Assembly (NCBI GenBank): GCA_019351975.1
Contig: JABBOG010000005.1
Span: 1 to 64,000, forward strand
Reading direction: 5' to 3'
Source: Acidobacteriota bacterium
Lineage (GTDB): Bacteria > Acidobacteriota > Terriglobia > Terriglobales > Acidobacteriaceae
DNA length: 64,000 nucleotides
Made by a program: the position numbers and the translations under genes. The notes below the pieces were generated by a model that saw nothing but the letters and a program-made list of their open reading frames with translations, was not told the origin of the DNA and did no database searches. Below, piece after piece: positions 8,209 through 16,887 of this stretch; within the stretch, counting starts at the first letter, position 1, and every line of letters starts with the position of its first letter.

Positions 8209-8780
8209 CCAGCATCCCCACCCTTCACCGCATAAAAGCTCAGCACCGCATCCCCCTGCTCCAGCACGCGCGTCCGCTCCAGCACCGAGTACCTCACCTC
8301 CAGCGGCTGCTTCCGCCCATGCTCCGCGACCACCACTGCCCCATCCGCGAGCACCGCAGCGTGGTTCCGCGCCAGAAACTTCAGCGTCGCCTCATACTCC
8401 TCTGCTTCGCTATACGGCGGGTCCAGAAACACAATCTCCGCCGCGCGCTGCTTCTCTGCCAGCGAGTTCAGCAGCTTCGCCACGCTGCGGTCCTCCAGCG
8501 CGAACCCGCCTGCAACCTTCAGCGCCGCAAGGTTCGCGCGGATCGCCGCCACCGCTGGCCGCGCACTCTCCGCAAACCACACAAACTCCGCTCCCCTGCT
8601 GATCGCCTCAATCCCCACCGCGCCCGAACCAGCATATAAGTCCACAAACCGCGCTCCCTCCACCCTCGGCCCGAGCACGTTGAACAGCGTCTCCCTCAGC
8701 CTGTCACTCGTCGGCCGCGTCGCATCCCCCCGCGGAGCCTGCAACAACCTCGACCGAAACTCCCCGCCAATCACTCGCAT
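8205..8780 (-). CDS. rsmD: 16S rRNA (guanine(966)-N2)-methyltransferase
   Basis: RsmD uses S-adenosylmethionine to methylate G966 of 16S rRNA in the small subunit. The sequence opens with MRVIGGEFRSR and TRPTSDRLRETLFNVL, both typical of RsmD. It then has the SAM-binding FVDLYAGSGAVGIEAISRGA and the catalytic DPPY motif (IVFLDPPYSEAEEY). Length 191 residues is normal. It diverges from the M50/CBS gene, with about 100 bp between the starts. Confidence 0.93.
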   Translation of the reverse strand: MRVIGGEFRSRLLQAPRGDATRPTSDRLRETLFNVLGPRVEGARFVDLYAGSGAVGIEAISRGAEFVWFAESARPAVAAIRANLAALKVAGGFALEDRSVAKLLNSLAEKQRAAEIVFLDPPYSEAEEYEATLKFLARNHAAVLADGAVVVAEHGRKQPLEVRYSVLERTRVLEQGDAVLSFYAVKGGDAG

Positions 8781-8878
8781 CGTTCAAGGATAACGTGCAA
8801 TGTATCGTGCTCATACGCAGTCCCTCCATTCGGCCACGTCCTTACTTTCGCCGTCCGCGCAGGACCTACAATAGACGC

Positions 8879-10012
8879 ATGCTTCGCTCGTCCATCTCCC
8901 TCGGCAGGTTCATGAACGTTGACCTCCGCGTCCACATCTCCTTCGTCCTGCTTCTCGCGCTCTCCATCGGCTTCTCCGTCGTCACCGACGGCGAGATCAC
9001 CCGCGGCGTCGCTCTCTGGCTCGCCATGTGCGCTGCCGTTCTCGTTCGCGAGATCGCCCGCGCCATCGCCGCCACCTACGTCGGCCTCCGCCTTCGCGCG
9101 CTCTTTCTGTTGCCAGTCGGCGGCCTCATGGCCTTTTCCACCACCGCAAAGGGGCCCACGCCCGACGCCAGCACCCGCCTGCTGATGCTCACCGGCCCCA
9201 TTGCAAACTTCGCCGTCGGCCTGCTTCTCCTCGGCACCAGCTACGCCCTGGTCCCGCAGGTCTCGCTCATCGCGCAGCCTTGGATCTCCACCACCCACAT
9301 CCTCCGCAGCATGGTCTGGATGCAGCTCATCCTCGGCATGGTCAGTCTTCTGCCAATGCCCGGCCTGCCCTCGCAGACCGTCACCTCCGACCCACCCGCA
9401 AGCGCCAAGCCTTCCAAATCCGGCCTCGGCAAGTTCATGCCAGTGCCCAGCTTCAGCATCGGCACGGCGCTCGCCATCGCCATGATCATCGCCGGCTTCG
9501 TCCTCATGAATCTCTGGCTGGTCGTCCTCGGCGGCTTCATGATGCTCGGCGCGCAGCTCTCCAGCGCCCACACCGTCTCCAGTTCCGACGCTGAAACCAT
9601 CCTCGTCCGCGAAGTCATGCTCACTGAGTACACCCTCCTCTCCAGCTCCGACACCCTGCAAGGCGCGCTCGACCGCTCCACGCACAGCGCGCAGGACGTC
9701 TTCCCCGTGGTCCGCGGCGACCGCCTCGTCGGCTCCATCGCCCGCCAGACCATCGCCCACCGCCTCCTCACCGACGGCGACAGCTACCTCCAGGGCATCA
9801 TGACCCGCAGCCTCCAGCTCGCCAGCCCCACCGACAAGCTCGTCCAGGCCCTCAGCCGCGCCGCCTCCCTCGGCGCCAGCGAGTTCATCCCCGTCGTCGA
9901 AGACGGCGCCATGATCGGTATCCTCACGCCCCAGAGCCTCTCCCGCGCCGTCCAGCAGATCAAACTCACCCGCCTCGCTCCCACCCAATCCCGCGAGTAC
10001 CCCCGTGACTGA
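8879..10012 (+). CDS. M50-type membrane protein with CBS pair, protease motifs lost
   Basis: The layout is that of a site-2 protease/CBS protein: LGRFMNVDLRVHISFVLLLAL at the start, about six membrane helices in the first 240 residues, then two CBS domains (about 245-370) with VREVM and LQGIMTRSL entries. The catalytic residues appear to be missing. Where the family has HExxH, this protein has VREIARAI (Arg, Glu, Arg). Where it has the DG motif, this one reads LLPMPGLPSQTV. The TGPIANFAVGLLLL segment between them is kept, so the fold is clear. It is probably a non-proteolytic, ligand-sensing membrane protein. The ATG at 8879 is preferred to 8795 because the family begins there. The end overlaps the rsmI ORF by eight bases. 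Confidence 0.85.
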   Translation: MLRSSISLGRFMNVDLRVHISFVLLLALSIGFSVVTDGEITRGVALWLAMCAAVLVREIARAIAATYVGLRLRALFLLPVGGLMAFSTTAKGPTPDASTRLLMLTGPIANFAVGLLLLGTSYALVPQVSLIAQPWISTTHILRSMVWMQLILGMVSLLPMPGLPSQTVTSDPPASAKPSKSGLGKFMPVPSFSIGTALAIAMIIAGFVLMNLWLVVLGGFMMLGAQLSSAHTVSSSDAETILVREVMLTEYTLLSSSDTLQGALDRSTHSAQDVFPVVRGDRLVGSIARQTIAHRLLTDGDSYLQGIMTRSLQLASPTDKLVQALSRAASLGASEFIPVVEDGAMIGILTPQSLSRAVQQIKLTRLAPTQSREYPRD

Positions 10013-11171
10013 CGATCCATCCAACGCACAACCAGCACATCCGAACAGCCTGTCATCTCAACCGGAGCGCAGCGCAGTGGAGAGACCCGCAGCTCCCACC
10101 CCAGATGACCCCATCCACCCACTCGAAAAAGACTTCTCCACCGAAGAAGACTTCCTTCAGCCGGTCGTTGAGCCTCGTTTTGAAGGGGATCGGCTTCAGC
10201 CCATCCATCCCACCTACCCGGCAGCAGCGGCTTCAGCCCCGTTCGGAACCCGCTCCCACGACCGCCCGCTCGCTCCCGGCCTCTACCTCGTCGCCACACC
10301 CATCGGCAACCTCGAAGACATCACCCTCCGCGCCCTCCGCGTCCTCCGCTCCGTCGACCGCATCGCCTGCGAAGACACGCGCCAGACCTCCAAGCTCCTC
10401 GGCCACTTCGGCATCCGCACCCCCACCGTCAGCTATCACGCCCACAACGAGAACTCCCGCGCCAGCGAGCTGATCGACGCCCTCAAAGCCGGTGGCCGCA
10501 TCGCCGTCGTCTCCGACGCAGGCATGCCCGGCATCGCCGACCCCGGTGCCACCATCGCCGCCGAAGCCATCGCCGCCGGCGTCACCGTCTTTCCCATCCC
10601 CGGCGCAAACGCCGCCCTCAGCGCCCTCATCGCCAGCGGCCTCAACGCCGAACGCTTCACCTTCCACGGCTTCCTCCCCTCCAAAGAAGGCCAGCGCCGC
10701 TCCACCCTCGAAGCCCTCGCACAGGCACGCGCGGCCCATAGCTCGCCTCTGAGACATGCGATCGACGCCACTCCAACCACCCACATCTTCTACGAAACCC
10801 CGCACCGCATCCTCGACGCCCTCGCCGACATCGTCGCCACCTTCGGCCCGCACCATCGCATCGCCCTCGCCCGCGAACTCACCAAGCTCCACGAAGAGTT
10901 CCTCCGCGGCACCGCCGCCGATCTCCTCGCCAGCCTCCGCGCCCGCCCCTCCATTCGCGGCGAGATGGTCCTCCTCATCGACGACGCCCCCGCCATCGCC
11001 GCGTCCGACCCCAACACCAAACCCATCACCCTCGCCGAAGAGGTCGCCACTCTCATCCGCACCGAATCCCTCTCCGAAAAAGACGCCCTGAAACGCGTCG
11101 CCAAATCCCGCAGCATCAGCAAAAGCGAAGCCTACCGCGAACTCCAACGCTCCCCTTCCCACAAACGCTGA
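10005..11171 (+). CDS. rsmI: 16S rRNA (cytidine(1402)-2'-O)-methyltransferase with odd N-terminal extension
   Basis: RsmI methylates the ribose of C1402 in the ribosomal decoding centre, using S-adenosylmethionine. The core begins at about residue 88 with GLYLVATPIGNLEDITLRAL, then CEDTRQTSKLL, VSYHAHNE, VVSDAGMPGIADPG, PGANAALSALIASGL, FHGFLP and FYETPHRI. The roughly 85 residues before the core are not family sequence and are encoded by DNA resembling dispersed repeats. A further insert of about 15 residues separates RRSTLEALAQ from THIFYETP. The start is uncertain: GTG at 10005, overlapping the upstream gene, or GTG at 10077. A TTCA-loop repeat pair follows the stop. Confidence 0.9.
   Translation: MTDDPSNAQPAHPNSLSSQPERSAVERPAAPTPDDPIHPLEKDFSTEEDFLQPVVEPRFEGDRLQPIHPTYPAAAASAPFGTRSHDRPLAPGLYLVATPIGNLEDITLRALRVLRSVDRIACEDTRQTSKLLGHFGIRTPTVSYHAHNENSRASELIDALKAGGRIAVVSDAGMPGIADPGATIAAEAIAAGVTVFPIPGANAALSALIASGLNAERFTFHGFLPSKEGQRRSTLEALAQARAAHSSPLRHAIDATPTTHIFYETPHRILDALADIVATFGPHHRIALARELTKLHEEFLRGTAADLLASLRARPSIRGEMVLLIDDAPAIAASDPNTKPITLAEEVATLIRTESLSEKDALKRVAKSRSISKSEAYRELQRSPSHKR
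10176..10257. repeat. TTCA-loop repeat pair inside rsmI coding sequence
   Basis: CGTTTTGAAGGG, then GGCTTCAGCC, then AGCGGCTTCAGCC, then ACCCGCTCC occur in the same order as in the intergenic repeat at 11190-11288. Here they are translated as part of the rsmI N-terminal extension. The hairpin arms are eroded (GGC-TTCA-GCC cores remain). Confidence 0.6.
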
Positions 11172-11189
11172 CCACGCCCCGCACCAATC

Positions 11190-11288
11190 CGTTTTGAAGG
11201 GTACGAGCTTCAGCTCGTACGTCCAATCGCTCAACATCGCAAGCGGCTTCAGCCGCGGAGGTAGCGCTCCCGTTCCGCACCCGCTCCG
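11190..11288. repeat. TTCA-loop hairpin repeat pair downstream of rsmI
   Basis: CGTTTTGAAGG precedes a perfect 8-bp hairpin with a TTCA loop (GTACGAGC at 11201-11208, complement at 11213-11220). About 20 bases later comes a 5-bp hairpin, again with TTCA in the loop (GCGGC/GCCGC, 11243-11256). The element ends near ACCCGCTCC, and an eroded copy sits inside rsmI about 1 kb upstream. It lies between convergent genes and could double as a terminator. Confidence 0.7.
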
Positions 11289-11300
11289 CATGACCACTGG

Positions 11301-12386
11301 CTATCGGCACGTCCCATTCAGCAAATCCGCGTTCGACAGAATGACATTCTTCTGTCCGCCATTGATCAAGCGATCAATCTCGCCATCTGAGAGCCCTTCA
11401 ATTCGCCCAAGCATAAAGAGCGAAGGCATAGCATGTCCCAGCAAGCGCCACTGCCCCATCTCCACCAGCGACGCCAGCGCATTGCATCGCAGTTCCTCGA
11501 GCACCCTCGGACTACGAGCCTGGGTAATCTTCAGCAGCAGTAGGCTCGCCTTGTTCCGGTCTGTCCAAATGCCCGAATTCAGCATCGCAACAAACCCACC
11601 CACCGGAATCGAGGCCGCCACAGCCGGACTTGCGCTCGCAAGCACATACAACGCGCGCGTCGCATTGTTCCTTACCTCGGAGTCAGCATCCCTGGTCGCA
11701 TCGTCCAGCGCGGCAATCTGATCCTTCGTTCGAAGGCAATACCCCAGCAGCTCCACCGCCGCCTGACGCTGTTCTACTGACGCGGAACGCTTCGCAACCC
11801 GGCGAATCTCCGCCCCGTGCTCAATCGCATACTGTCGCATCTGTAGCGCAATCTCTCGCACCGTGGGGTCCGTCGGCAGGGCATATCCATGCGCATCATC
11901 TTCGCTGGCATTGCCTGCCTCTACCGCAGCCTTCAGCGCTTCACCAGATCGTCGATAAAGACTTACCACCTCCTTCGGTAGAGCATCATGCCCGATCGGC
12001 GTTGTGTTGTAGATCAGGTGCCCGACCGCCGCATCTCCCAGCCCGACGTAAAACGTCCAGCGTGACTTTGCATCGCAGCAGACGAAACCCACATCCGTCG
12101 GCGGATGACCATCAATCCTCGTAAGTGCCGAGCGCATCGACGCAATCGCAGGATCGACCTGTTCTTCCGTGAACGTATCGCCCGGATCCACCGGTAGCTT
12201 CGCACGCAAGGCTTGTAAATCGGCATTGCCCGTCCCGAAAAAATCAATCCACCCTACCGTAAACTTCTGCGGCGCAGGACTCTGGGCAAGACTCACCTCG
12301 CAGTTCACCAGCCCTGTCGCCACCACCACTACAGCAAGACGGCAAAAGGTGAGCGAAACCAGCGCCTTCCCTAACCGTAGCTTCAC
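11301..12386 (-). CDS. Exported HEAT-repeat-like protein
   Basis: The GTG at 12386 is chosen because GAGGAG lies nine bases upstream and the product then starts with a signal peptide (VKLRLGKALVSLTFC..., cleavage after SLAQ). It also removes the overlap with the upstream amidase implied by the ORF-track start at 12470. The N-terminal part (KFTVGWIDFFGTGNADLQALRAKLPV) looks like a POTRA-type or small alpha/beta module. The C-terminal half consists of helical HEAT-like repeats (QRQAAVELLGYCLRTKDQIAALDDATRD, SEVRNNATRALYVLA). The target is unknown. It lies 16 bp behind the amidase gene, so an operon is likely. Confidence 0.72.
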   Translation of the reverse strand: MKLRLGKALVSLTFCRLAVVVVATGLVNCEVSLAQSPAPQKFTVGWIDFFGTGNADLQALRAKLPVDPGDTFTEEQVDPAIASMRSALTRIDGHPPTDVGFVCCDAKSRWTFYVGLGDAAVGHLIYNTTPIGHDALPKEVVSLYRRSGEALKAAVEAGNASEDDAHGYALPTDPTVREIALQMRQYAIEHGAEIRRVAKRSASVEQRQAAVELLGYCLRTKDQIAALDDATRDADSEVRNNATRALYVLASASPAVAASIPVGGFVAMLNSGIWTDRNKASLLLLKITQARSPRVLEELRCNALASLVEMGQWRLLGHAMPSLFMLGRIEGLSDGEIDRLINGGQKNVILSNADLLNGTCR

Positions 12387-12402
12387 CGTCTTGCTCTCCT
12401 CA

Positions 12403-14292
12403 TCAAAACCCCTTTGGCCGCTCCGCAGCAACGCCAAACGCCGCCTCCATCGCGATCCCAGCGCGCGCAATCACGCCCTCGCCAAACAGCGGCCCGACCA
12501 GCGACACGCCATGCGGCACCCTCCTCGGCGTCGCATACTTCATCGCCGGATGCTCCGGGTCCGGTGCCCAATCGCTGCGTGACTCGCTCACCTCCACAAA
12601 CCCCGCCCGCAGCGTCAGCGACGGCTGCCCCGTAAAGTTCGTAATCACCAGAAACTCATCCCGCAGGCTCGGCACCAGCAGCAGGTCCACGCTCGCCATC
12701 ACCCGCGCCATCTCCAACGCGACCATCCGCCGCAGCCGGTCTGCCTGCACCAAATCCACCGCGCTCAAAAACCGCGACTGCCGAAACGTATTCGGCCAAG
12801 CATCCGGCGTCTGCATCTTCAACTCGTCCACCTGGTGGCTCAACGTCAGCGCCTCAAACGCCGCCGCGCTCTCCGCAAACAAAATAATATTCAGCGAGTC
12901 ATACGGCCAATCCGGCAGGCTCACCGGTACCGGAACCATCCCCAGCTTCTTCACTGTCTGCAGCGCCGACCGGTCCACATCCGTCGCAGGAGCCGACTTC
13001 ATCCACTCCGGAAAGTACCCCACGCGCAGCCCCGCCACACTCTTCGTCGCGTCAAAATTCAGCCCCGCTGCAACGCACGATACGTCCTTCCCGTCCGGCC
13101 CCGCGATCGCCTCCAGCACCAGCATCGTGTCCTCCACCCCACGCGCCATCGGCCCCAGCTTGTCGCACGTCCAGCTCAGCGTCATCGCACCCGTCCGCGG
13201 AACGCGCCCATACGTCGGCCGCAGCCCCGTCACGCCGCAGCGCATACTCGGACTCACAATCGACCCCTGCGTCTCGCTCCCGATCGCAAACCCCACCAGC
13301 CCTGCCGCCACCGCCGCTCCGGGCCCAGCGCTGCTGCCAGACGCCCCCTCATCCAGATTCCACGGATTCTTCGTCTGCCCGCCGAACCACACATCATTCA
13401 GCGCCAGCGCACCCAGGCTCAGCTTCGCCAGAAGCACCGCCCCGGCATCGTTCAACCGCTTCGTCACCGTCGCGTCCTCCATAGGGATGCGCTTTTCATA
13501 CGGCTCCGCTCCCCACGTCGTCCGAATCCCCGCCGTATCCAGCAAATCCTTCGCACCCCACGGAATCCCATGCAGCGGCCCCCGATACTTCCCTGCCGCA
13601 ATCTCCGCGTCCGCCGCGCGCGCCTGCTCCAGCGCATGGTCTGCCGTCAGCGTGATCACGCAGTTCAGCACCTTCGTATGCTTCTCCAGCCGCGCCAGAT
13701 AAATCTTCGTCAGCCGCTCCGACGTAATCTGCCTCAATAAAATCCAGTCCGACAACTGCGTCACCGGCGCATAAGCAATGTCTTCGTCACTCCCAGGCAG
13801 AGGCTCAACCCCACGCGGACCCGGACCCACACTCCCCCGAAGAACTGTTCGATCGCTTGCCTCCGCCTTCGTTTCAACAGCCGTACCTTCCGCCCCCTGC
13901 GCAATCGGCATCATCGGATTCCACACCGTCGCGGGCGCAATCCCCTCTGGAATCGGCAGCTTCCTCGGCCCCACCCGCCGCTCGTATACCGCCGCCATTG
14001 ATTGCCGCCAGTTCCCCGCAGCCTCCGCCATATCCTTCGGCGACATCTCAACCTGCACCAGCTTCTCGGCCTCTTTGAACGTTCCCGCCGTTACCTCAGG
14101 CCCCGTCGCTGGTGCCGTCCCAAACGCCCCCGGAGCGCCCGGCACCGCCTGCGGTCCACCCATCATCTCCGGCGCCGCCTGCGCCTGCGTTCCAGTCGAA
14201 GCTTGCTCCGCTCCCGCCACCTTCGTCGCCACCATCGCCCCCACCATCCCCATCGATCCCTTCGCCAAAAACTCCCTCCGCGAACGCGCCAT
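12403..14292 (-). CDS. Tat-exported amidase-signature hydrolase
   Basis: This is an amidase of the GatA/fatty-acid-amide-hydrolase superfamily. The Ser-cisSer-Lys triad is visible: Lys in IPWGAKDLLD, Ser in GASGSSAGPG and Ser in SETQGSIVSP. The N-terminus from the ATG at 14292 reads MARSRREFLAKGSMGMVGAM, a twin-arginine signal, and GGAGG lies six bases before this ATG; the ORF-track start at 14385 is too long. A Pro/Gly/Ala-rich linker of roughly 100 residues separates the signal from the catalytic domain. The product is predicted to act in the periplasm on an amide not identified here. It is followed closely by the HEAT-like gene. Confidence 0.88.
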   Translation of the reverse strand: MARSRREFLAKGSMGMVGAMVATKVAGAEQASTGTQAQAAPEMMGGPQAVPGAPGAFGTAPATGPEVTAGTFKEAEKLVQVEMSPKDMAEAAGNWRQSMAAVYERRVGPRKLPIPEGIAPATVWNPMMPIAQGAEGTAVETKAEASDRTVLRGSVGPGPRGVEPLPGSDEDIAYAPVTQLSDWILLRQITSERLTKIYLARLEKHTKVLNCVITLTADHALEQARAADAEIAAGKYRGPLHGIPWGAKDLLDTAGIRTTWGAEPYEKRIPMEDATVTKRLNDAGAVLLAKLSLGALALNDVWFGGQTKNPWNLDEGASGSSAGPGAAVAAGLVGFAIGSETQGSIVSPSMRCGVTGLRPTYGRVPRTGAMTLSWTCDKLGPMARGVEDTMLVLEAIAGPDGKDVSCVAAGLNFDATKSVAGLRVGYFPEWMKSAPATDVDRSALQTVKKLGMVPVPVSLPDWPYDSLNIILFAESAAAFEALTLSHQVDELKMQTPDAWPNTFRQSRFLSAVDLVQADRLRRMVALEMARVMASVDLLLVPSLRDEFLVITNFTGQPSLTLRAGFVEVSESRSDWAPDPEHPAMKYATPRRVPHGVSLVGPLFGEGVIARAGIAMEAAFGVAAERPKGF

Positions 14293-14397
14293 TCCCATCC
14301 TCCAGTACCTAATTTCAATCAAATCCAGTGCTGCTAGATATATCACCCCGCCCGTTTCCCACCAGCGCAACGAGTCAAAAACCACACAGCAGCCACA

Positions 14398-15432
14398 CTA
14401 CTGACGCCTTAACTGCCCCACCCGCTCCACAATCTTCGCCACCTGCGCGTCGTTGCTGTAACCGTCCCGCACCGCGCGCTCTCGCCCCGCGCGCGCAACC
14501 CGCTCCCGCGCCGCCTCATCCGGCAGATACTGCCGAATCTTCGCCGCGCACTCCTCAAACCCCGTAAAGAACACGGCCTCTTCGCCATCCACAAACCGCG
14601 CATCATGGCCTGCCGACCGCTCCGCCAGCAGAAATCCACCGCACGCTGCAATCTCAAAGCTTTTATGCACAAACTCATCCTGATTCGAGTGCGTGATAAA
14701 GCTCAGGTTAATCTTCGACCGCCAGATAGCCTCGCGATACTCCCGCCCATACAGCTCCGATCCCGTATACAGCGCCCTCGCCGCCTCCGCATCCAACCGC
14801 TCCTTCCACATCCGATCCCCAGAGATCACCACAGGAAACCCACATTCTCTCCACAGCCTCGTCAAAAACGCTGGCCGGTCGTCATACGACGTCCCGATGA
14901 ACGACACGCCCCGGTCTCTGTCGCGGTCGCTCCACGGCCCTTCGACCGGAAAATGGATCGTCGGCTCATACGCCGTCTGGATCTTGATCACATCCCGCGC
15001 ACCACGCTCCCTATAGTCTGCGATGTTCTTGTCCCGCTGCACCACATGCAGATCGAAGTGCGGAATGTCCTTCATATACAGCCGCCAGCCCGGATCACGC
15101 CTCGGCCCAAACGCGTTGTCGATCATATAACTCACCGACGCCACACCCATCACTCGCAGCCGATCCAGCGTCTCTGGCCACAGCCCCAGCAGCTTGTCCG
15201 CCCAGAAAACATCTGGCCGCTCACGCTCCGCCACCGCCAGAATATCCCGGTTCAGCCGCACCAACCACGGCCCCATCTGCGCCCGATGCACCACCTTCCG
15301 CAGCAGCGCGCTCTCCGGCTGATACTCCAGACAGTTCAGCCGCACAACCGTATGCCCCAGCCGCTCCAGCGCCCACGCCCTGTACTGCGCCGAATCGTTC
15401 GCCGACAGCTGCGACGCATACAAGATCTTCAA
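14398..15432 (-). CDS. CgeB-like glycosyltransferase
   Basis: This protein has the two-domain GT-B layout of the CgeB/spore-maturation-like glycosyltransferase group. The N-terminal half has MKILYASQLSANDSAQYRAWAL and RPDVFWADKLLGLWPETLDRL. The C-terminal half has the acceptor-independent block YREAIWRSKINLSFIT, then HKSFEIAACGGFLLAER and GHDARFVDGEEAVFF, which resembles the donor-binding region of the Glyco_trans_1_2 family. No signal or membrane segment is present, so it is cytoplasmic. Donor and acceptor are unknown; surface glycan decoration is likely. It lies upstream of the amidase gene with about 105 bp between them, on the same strand. Confidence 0.82.
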   Translation of the reverse strand: MKILYASQLSANDSAQYRAWALERLGHTVVRLNCLEYQPESALLRKVVHRAQMGPWLVRLNRDILAVAERERPDVFWADKLLGLWPETLDRLRVMGVASVSYMIDNAFGPRRDPGWRLYMKDIPHFDLHVVQRDKNIADYRERGARDVIKIQTAYEPTIHFPVEGPWSDRDRDRGVSFIGTSYDDRPAFLTRLWRECGFPVVISGDRMWKERLDAEAARALYTGSELYGREYREAIWRSKINLSFITHSNQDEFVHKSFEIAACGGFLLAERSAGHDARFVDGEEAVFFTGFEECAAKIRQYLPDEAARERVARAGRERAVRDGYSNDAQVAKIVERVGQLRRQ

Positions 15433-15468
15433 CCCGCCACCCCGTTCGCCCTGCCCTCGGCGCGCACC

Positions 15469-16764
15469 TTACTTCTCCCGCAACTGCGCAATCACCTGCT
15501 CCGCGTGGATCGCCCCCGCAACCCGTCCGTGATGGTCCACCACCGGCAGCGACCGCAGGTTGTACTTGTCAAACAGCTCCGCCACATACTTGTCATCCGC
15601 ATCCAGCGAGCAGTGCACGTTATGCCCCTCCGACAGCGTCTCCAGCACCGTCGCCGGAGTCGCCAGAAGCAGCCTTGGCAGCATCACCACGCCAACCAGC
15701 TTCTCGTTCTCCCCCAGCAGATAAACCTCTGTAATCGTATCCGGATCGCCCTCAAAGCTTCGCAGCCGCTCCACAGCGTCGGCCACCGTTGCATCCTTCG
15801 GCGCGCTCACAAAATCCGTGGTCATCCGGCCAGCAGCGGAATCCGCCGAAAACTCCAGCAGCTCCTCCACATCCTGCCGCTCCTCCGGCTCCATCTCCTC
15901 CAGAATCGCCTCGGACTCCTCGTCCGTCATCTCCGACAGCACATCCGCCGCCGCGCCCGGGTCCATCTCCTCCAGAATGTCCGCCGCCCGCTCCGAGTCC
16001 AGCCCCTGCAGCAGCGCCTTCTGCATCTTCGGATCGACTTCCTCCAGCGTCTCCGCCGCCGTCTCCTCCGGCAGACTCGCAAACACCGCCTCGCGCTCAC
16101 CCGGAGCCAGATCCTCCAGAATGTCCGCAATGTCCGACGGGTGCAGCTTCGCCAACCGCTGCTGCCCAATCTTCAGCCTTACCCTGCGCGCCGGATCGCG
16201 CTCAATCAGGTCCACGCACGACCACGGAATCACATGCGATTTGAACCTCTCCGCCACACCATCCACAGCCATCACCGGCAGCCCCTTCAGCAGCCGCCGC
16301 AGCGCTCCACGATTTCCAACCTCAACTTCCACCACCCGCAGTCCCGCCGCGCCCACTTCTCCGTTCCCATTCCCCGACGCCTTCTCCCACGCCAGATTCA
16401 CGTCATTCACGCGCACCACCTTGCGCCCGTCCACGTCGATGATCTGCTGATCCATCAGGTCGTAATCCAGCAGCAGAAAATCGTTCTTCTCCGCATACAT
16501 GCGCGGCGCAGTCTTTGCCCGCAGCGCCTTGCCTCGCTCCTCCGGCCAAATCACCTCATGTACCGGAAGCATCGCCCTGTCCGCCTTCTTTCCACCCTTC
16601 GGACGCAACACCAGCGCCGCCACATGCGTCTGGTCCTTCGACACGTCCACTGCAAACTCCTGCACCCGCCCGCAGACCTTCCCGTCCGCGTCCAGAACGC
16701 TCCGCCCCACCAGCGCAGACACGCTCGTCTCCATCGTCACCGGCACTGTCAGCAATTCATTCAT
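15469..16764 (-). CDS. Soluble PRC-barrel / MgtE-N / CBS protein
   Basis: The domains in order are: a PRC-barrel-like N-terminus (SALVGRSVLDADGKVCGRVQEF, about 12-110); a region ending in a second barrel-like segment; an MgtE intracellular N domain (about 200-300) with repeated ADILEDLAPGEREAVFASLP, AADILEEMDPGAAADVLSEM and MEPEERQDVEELL; and a CBS pair (about 305-431). In MgtE channels these N and CBS domains bind Mg2+ and gate the pore, but here the membrane domain is absent. The gene directly follows the NRAMP-like transporter gene, suggesting a detached metal sensor for it. The ATG at 16764 gives MNELLTVPV; the longer GTG form lacks support. Confidence 0.85.
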   Translation of the reverse strand: MNELLTVPVTMETSVSALVGRSVLDADGKVCGRVQEFAVDVSKDQTHVAALVLRPKGGKKADRAMLPVHEVIWPEERGKALRAKTAPRMYAEKNDFLLLDYDLMDQQIIDVDGRKVVRVNDVNLAWEKASGNGNGEVGAAGLRVVEVEVGNRGALRRLLKGLPVMAVDGVAERFKSHVIPWSCVDLIERDPARRVRLKIGQQRLAKLHPSDIADILEDLAPGEREAVFASLPEETAAETLEEVDPKMQKALLQGLDSERAADILEEMDPGAAADVLSEMTDEESEAILEEMEPEERQDVEELLEFSADSAAGRMTTDFVSAPKDATVADAVERLRSFEGDPDTITEVYLLGENEKLVGVVMLPRLLLATPATVLETLSEGHNVHCSLDADDKYVAELFDKYNLRSLPVVDHHGRVAGAIHAEQVIAQLREK

Positions 16765-16887
16765 GGTTTCACTTACTAACCTAACCCATTCGATGCAGAT
16801 CCGCCCAAATCCATCTAGCCCACGCCAACATCGGTCCACCGCACCAGCAGCCCATCTCTCCCGCAGCGCCGTGCAGTTCCCAAGCCG

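Noticed and set aside
7134-8639. A 501-codon plus-strand ORF across thiL and its neighbour
   Set aside because: Low-complexity Pro/Arg/Ser product in a shifted frame over three recognised genes.
8771-10024. A 417-codon minus-strand ORF opposite the M50/CBS gene
   Set aside because: Composition (Glu/Gly/Asp-rich without structure) is that of an antisense shadow; the plus frame shows membrane helices and CBS domains.
14605-16779. A 724-codon plus-strand ORF
   Set aside because: It is an Arg/His/Pro/Leu-rich shadow of the CgeB-like and MgtE-N genes on the other strand.
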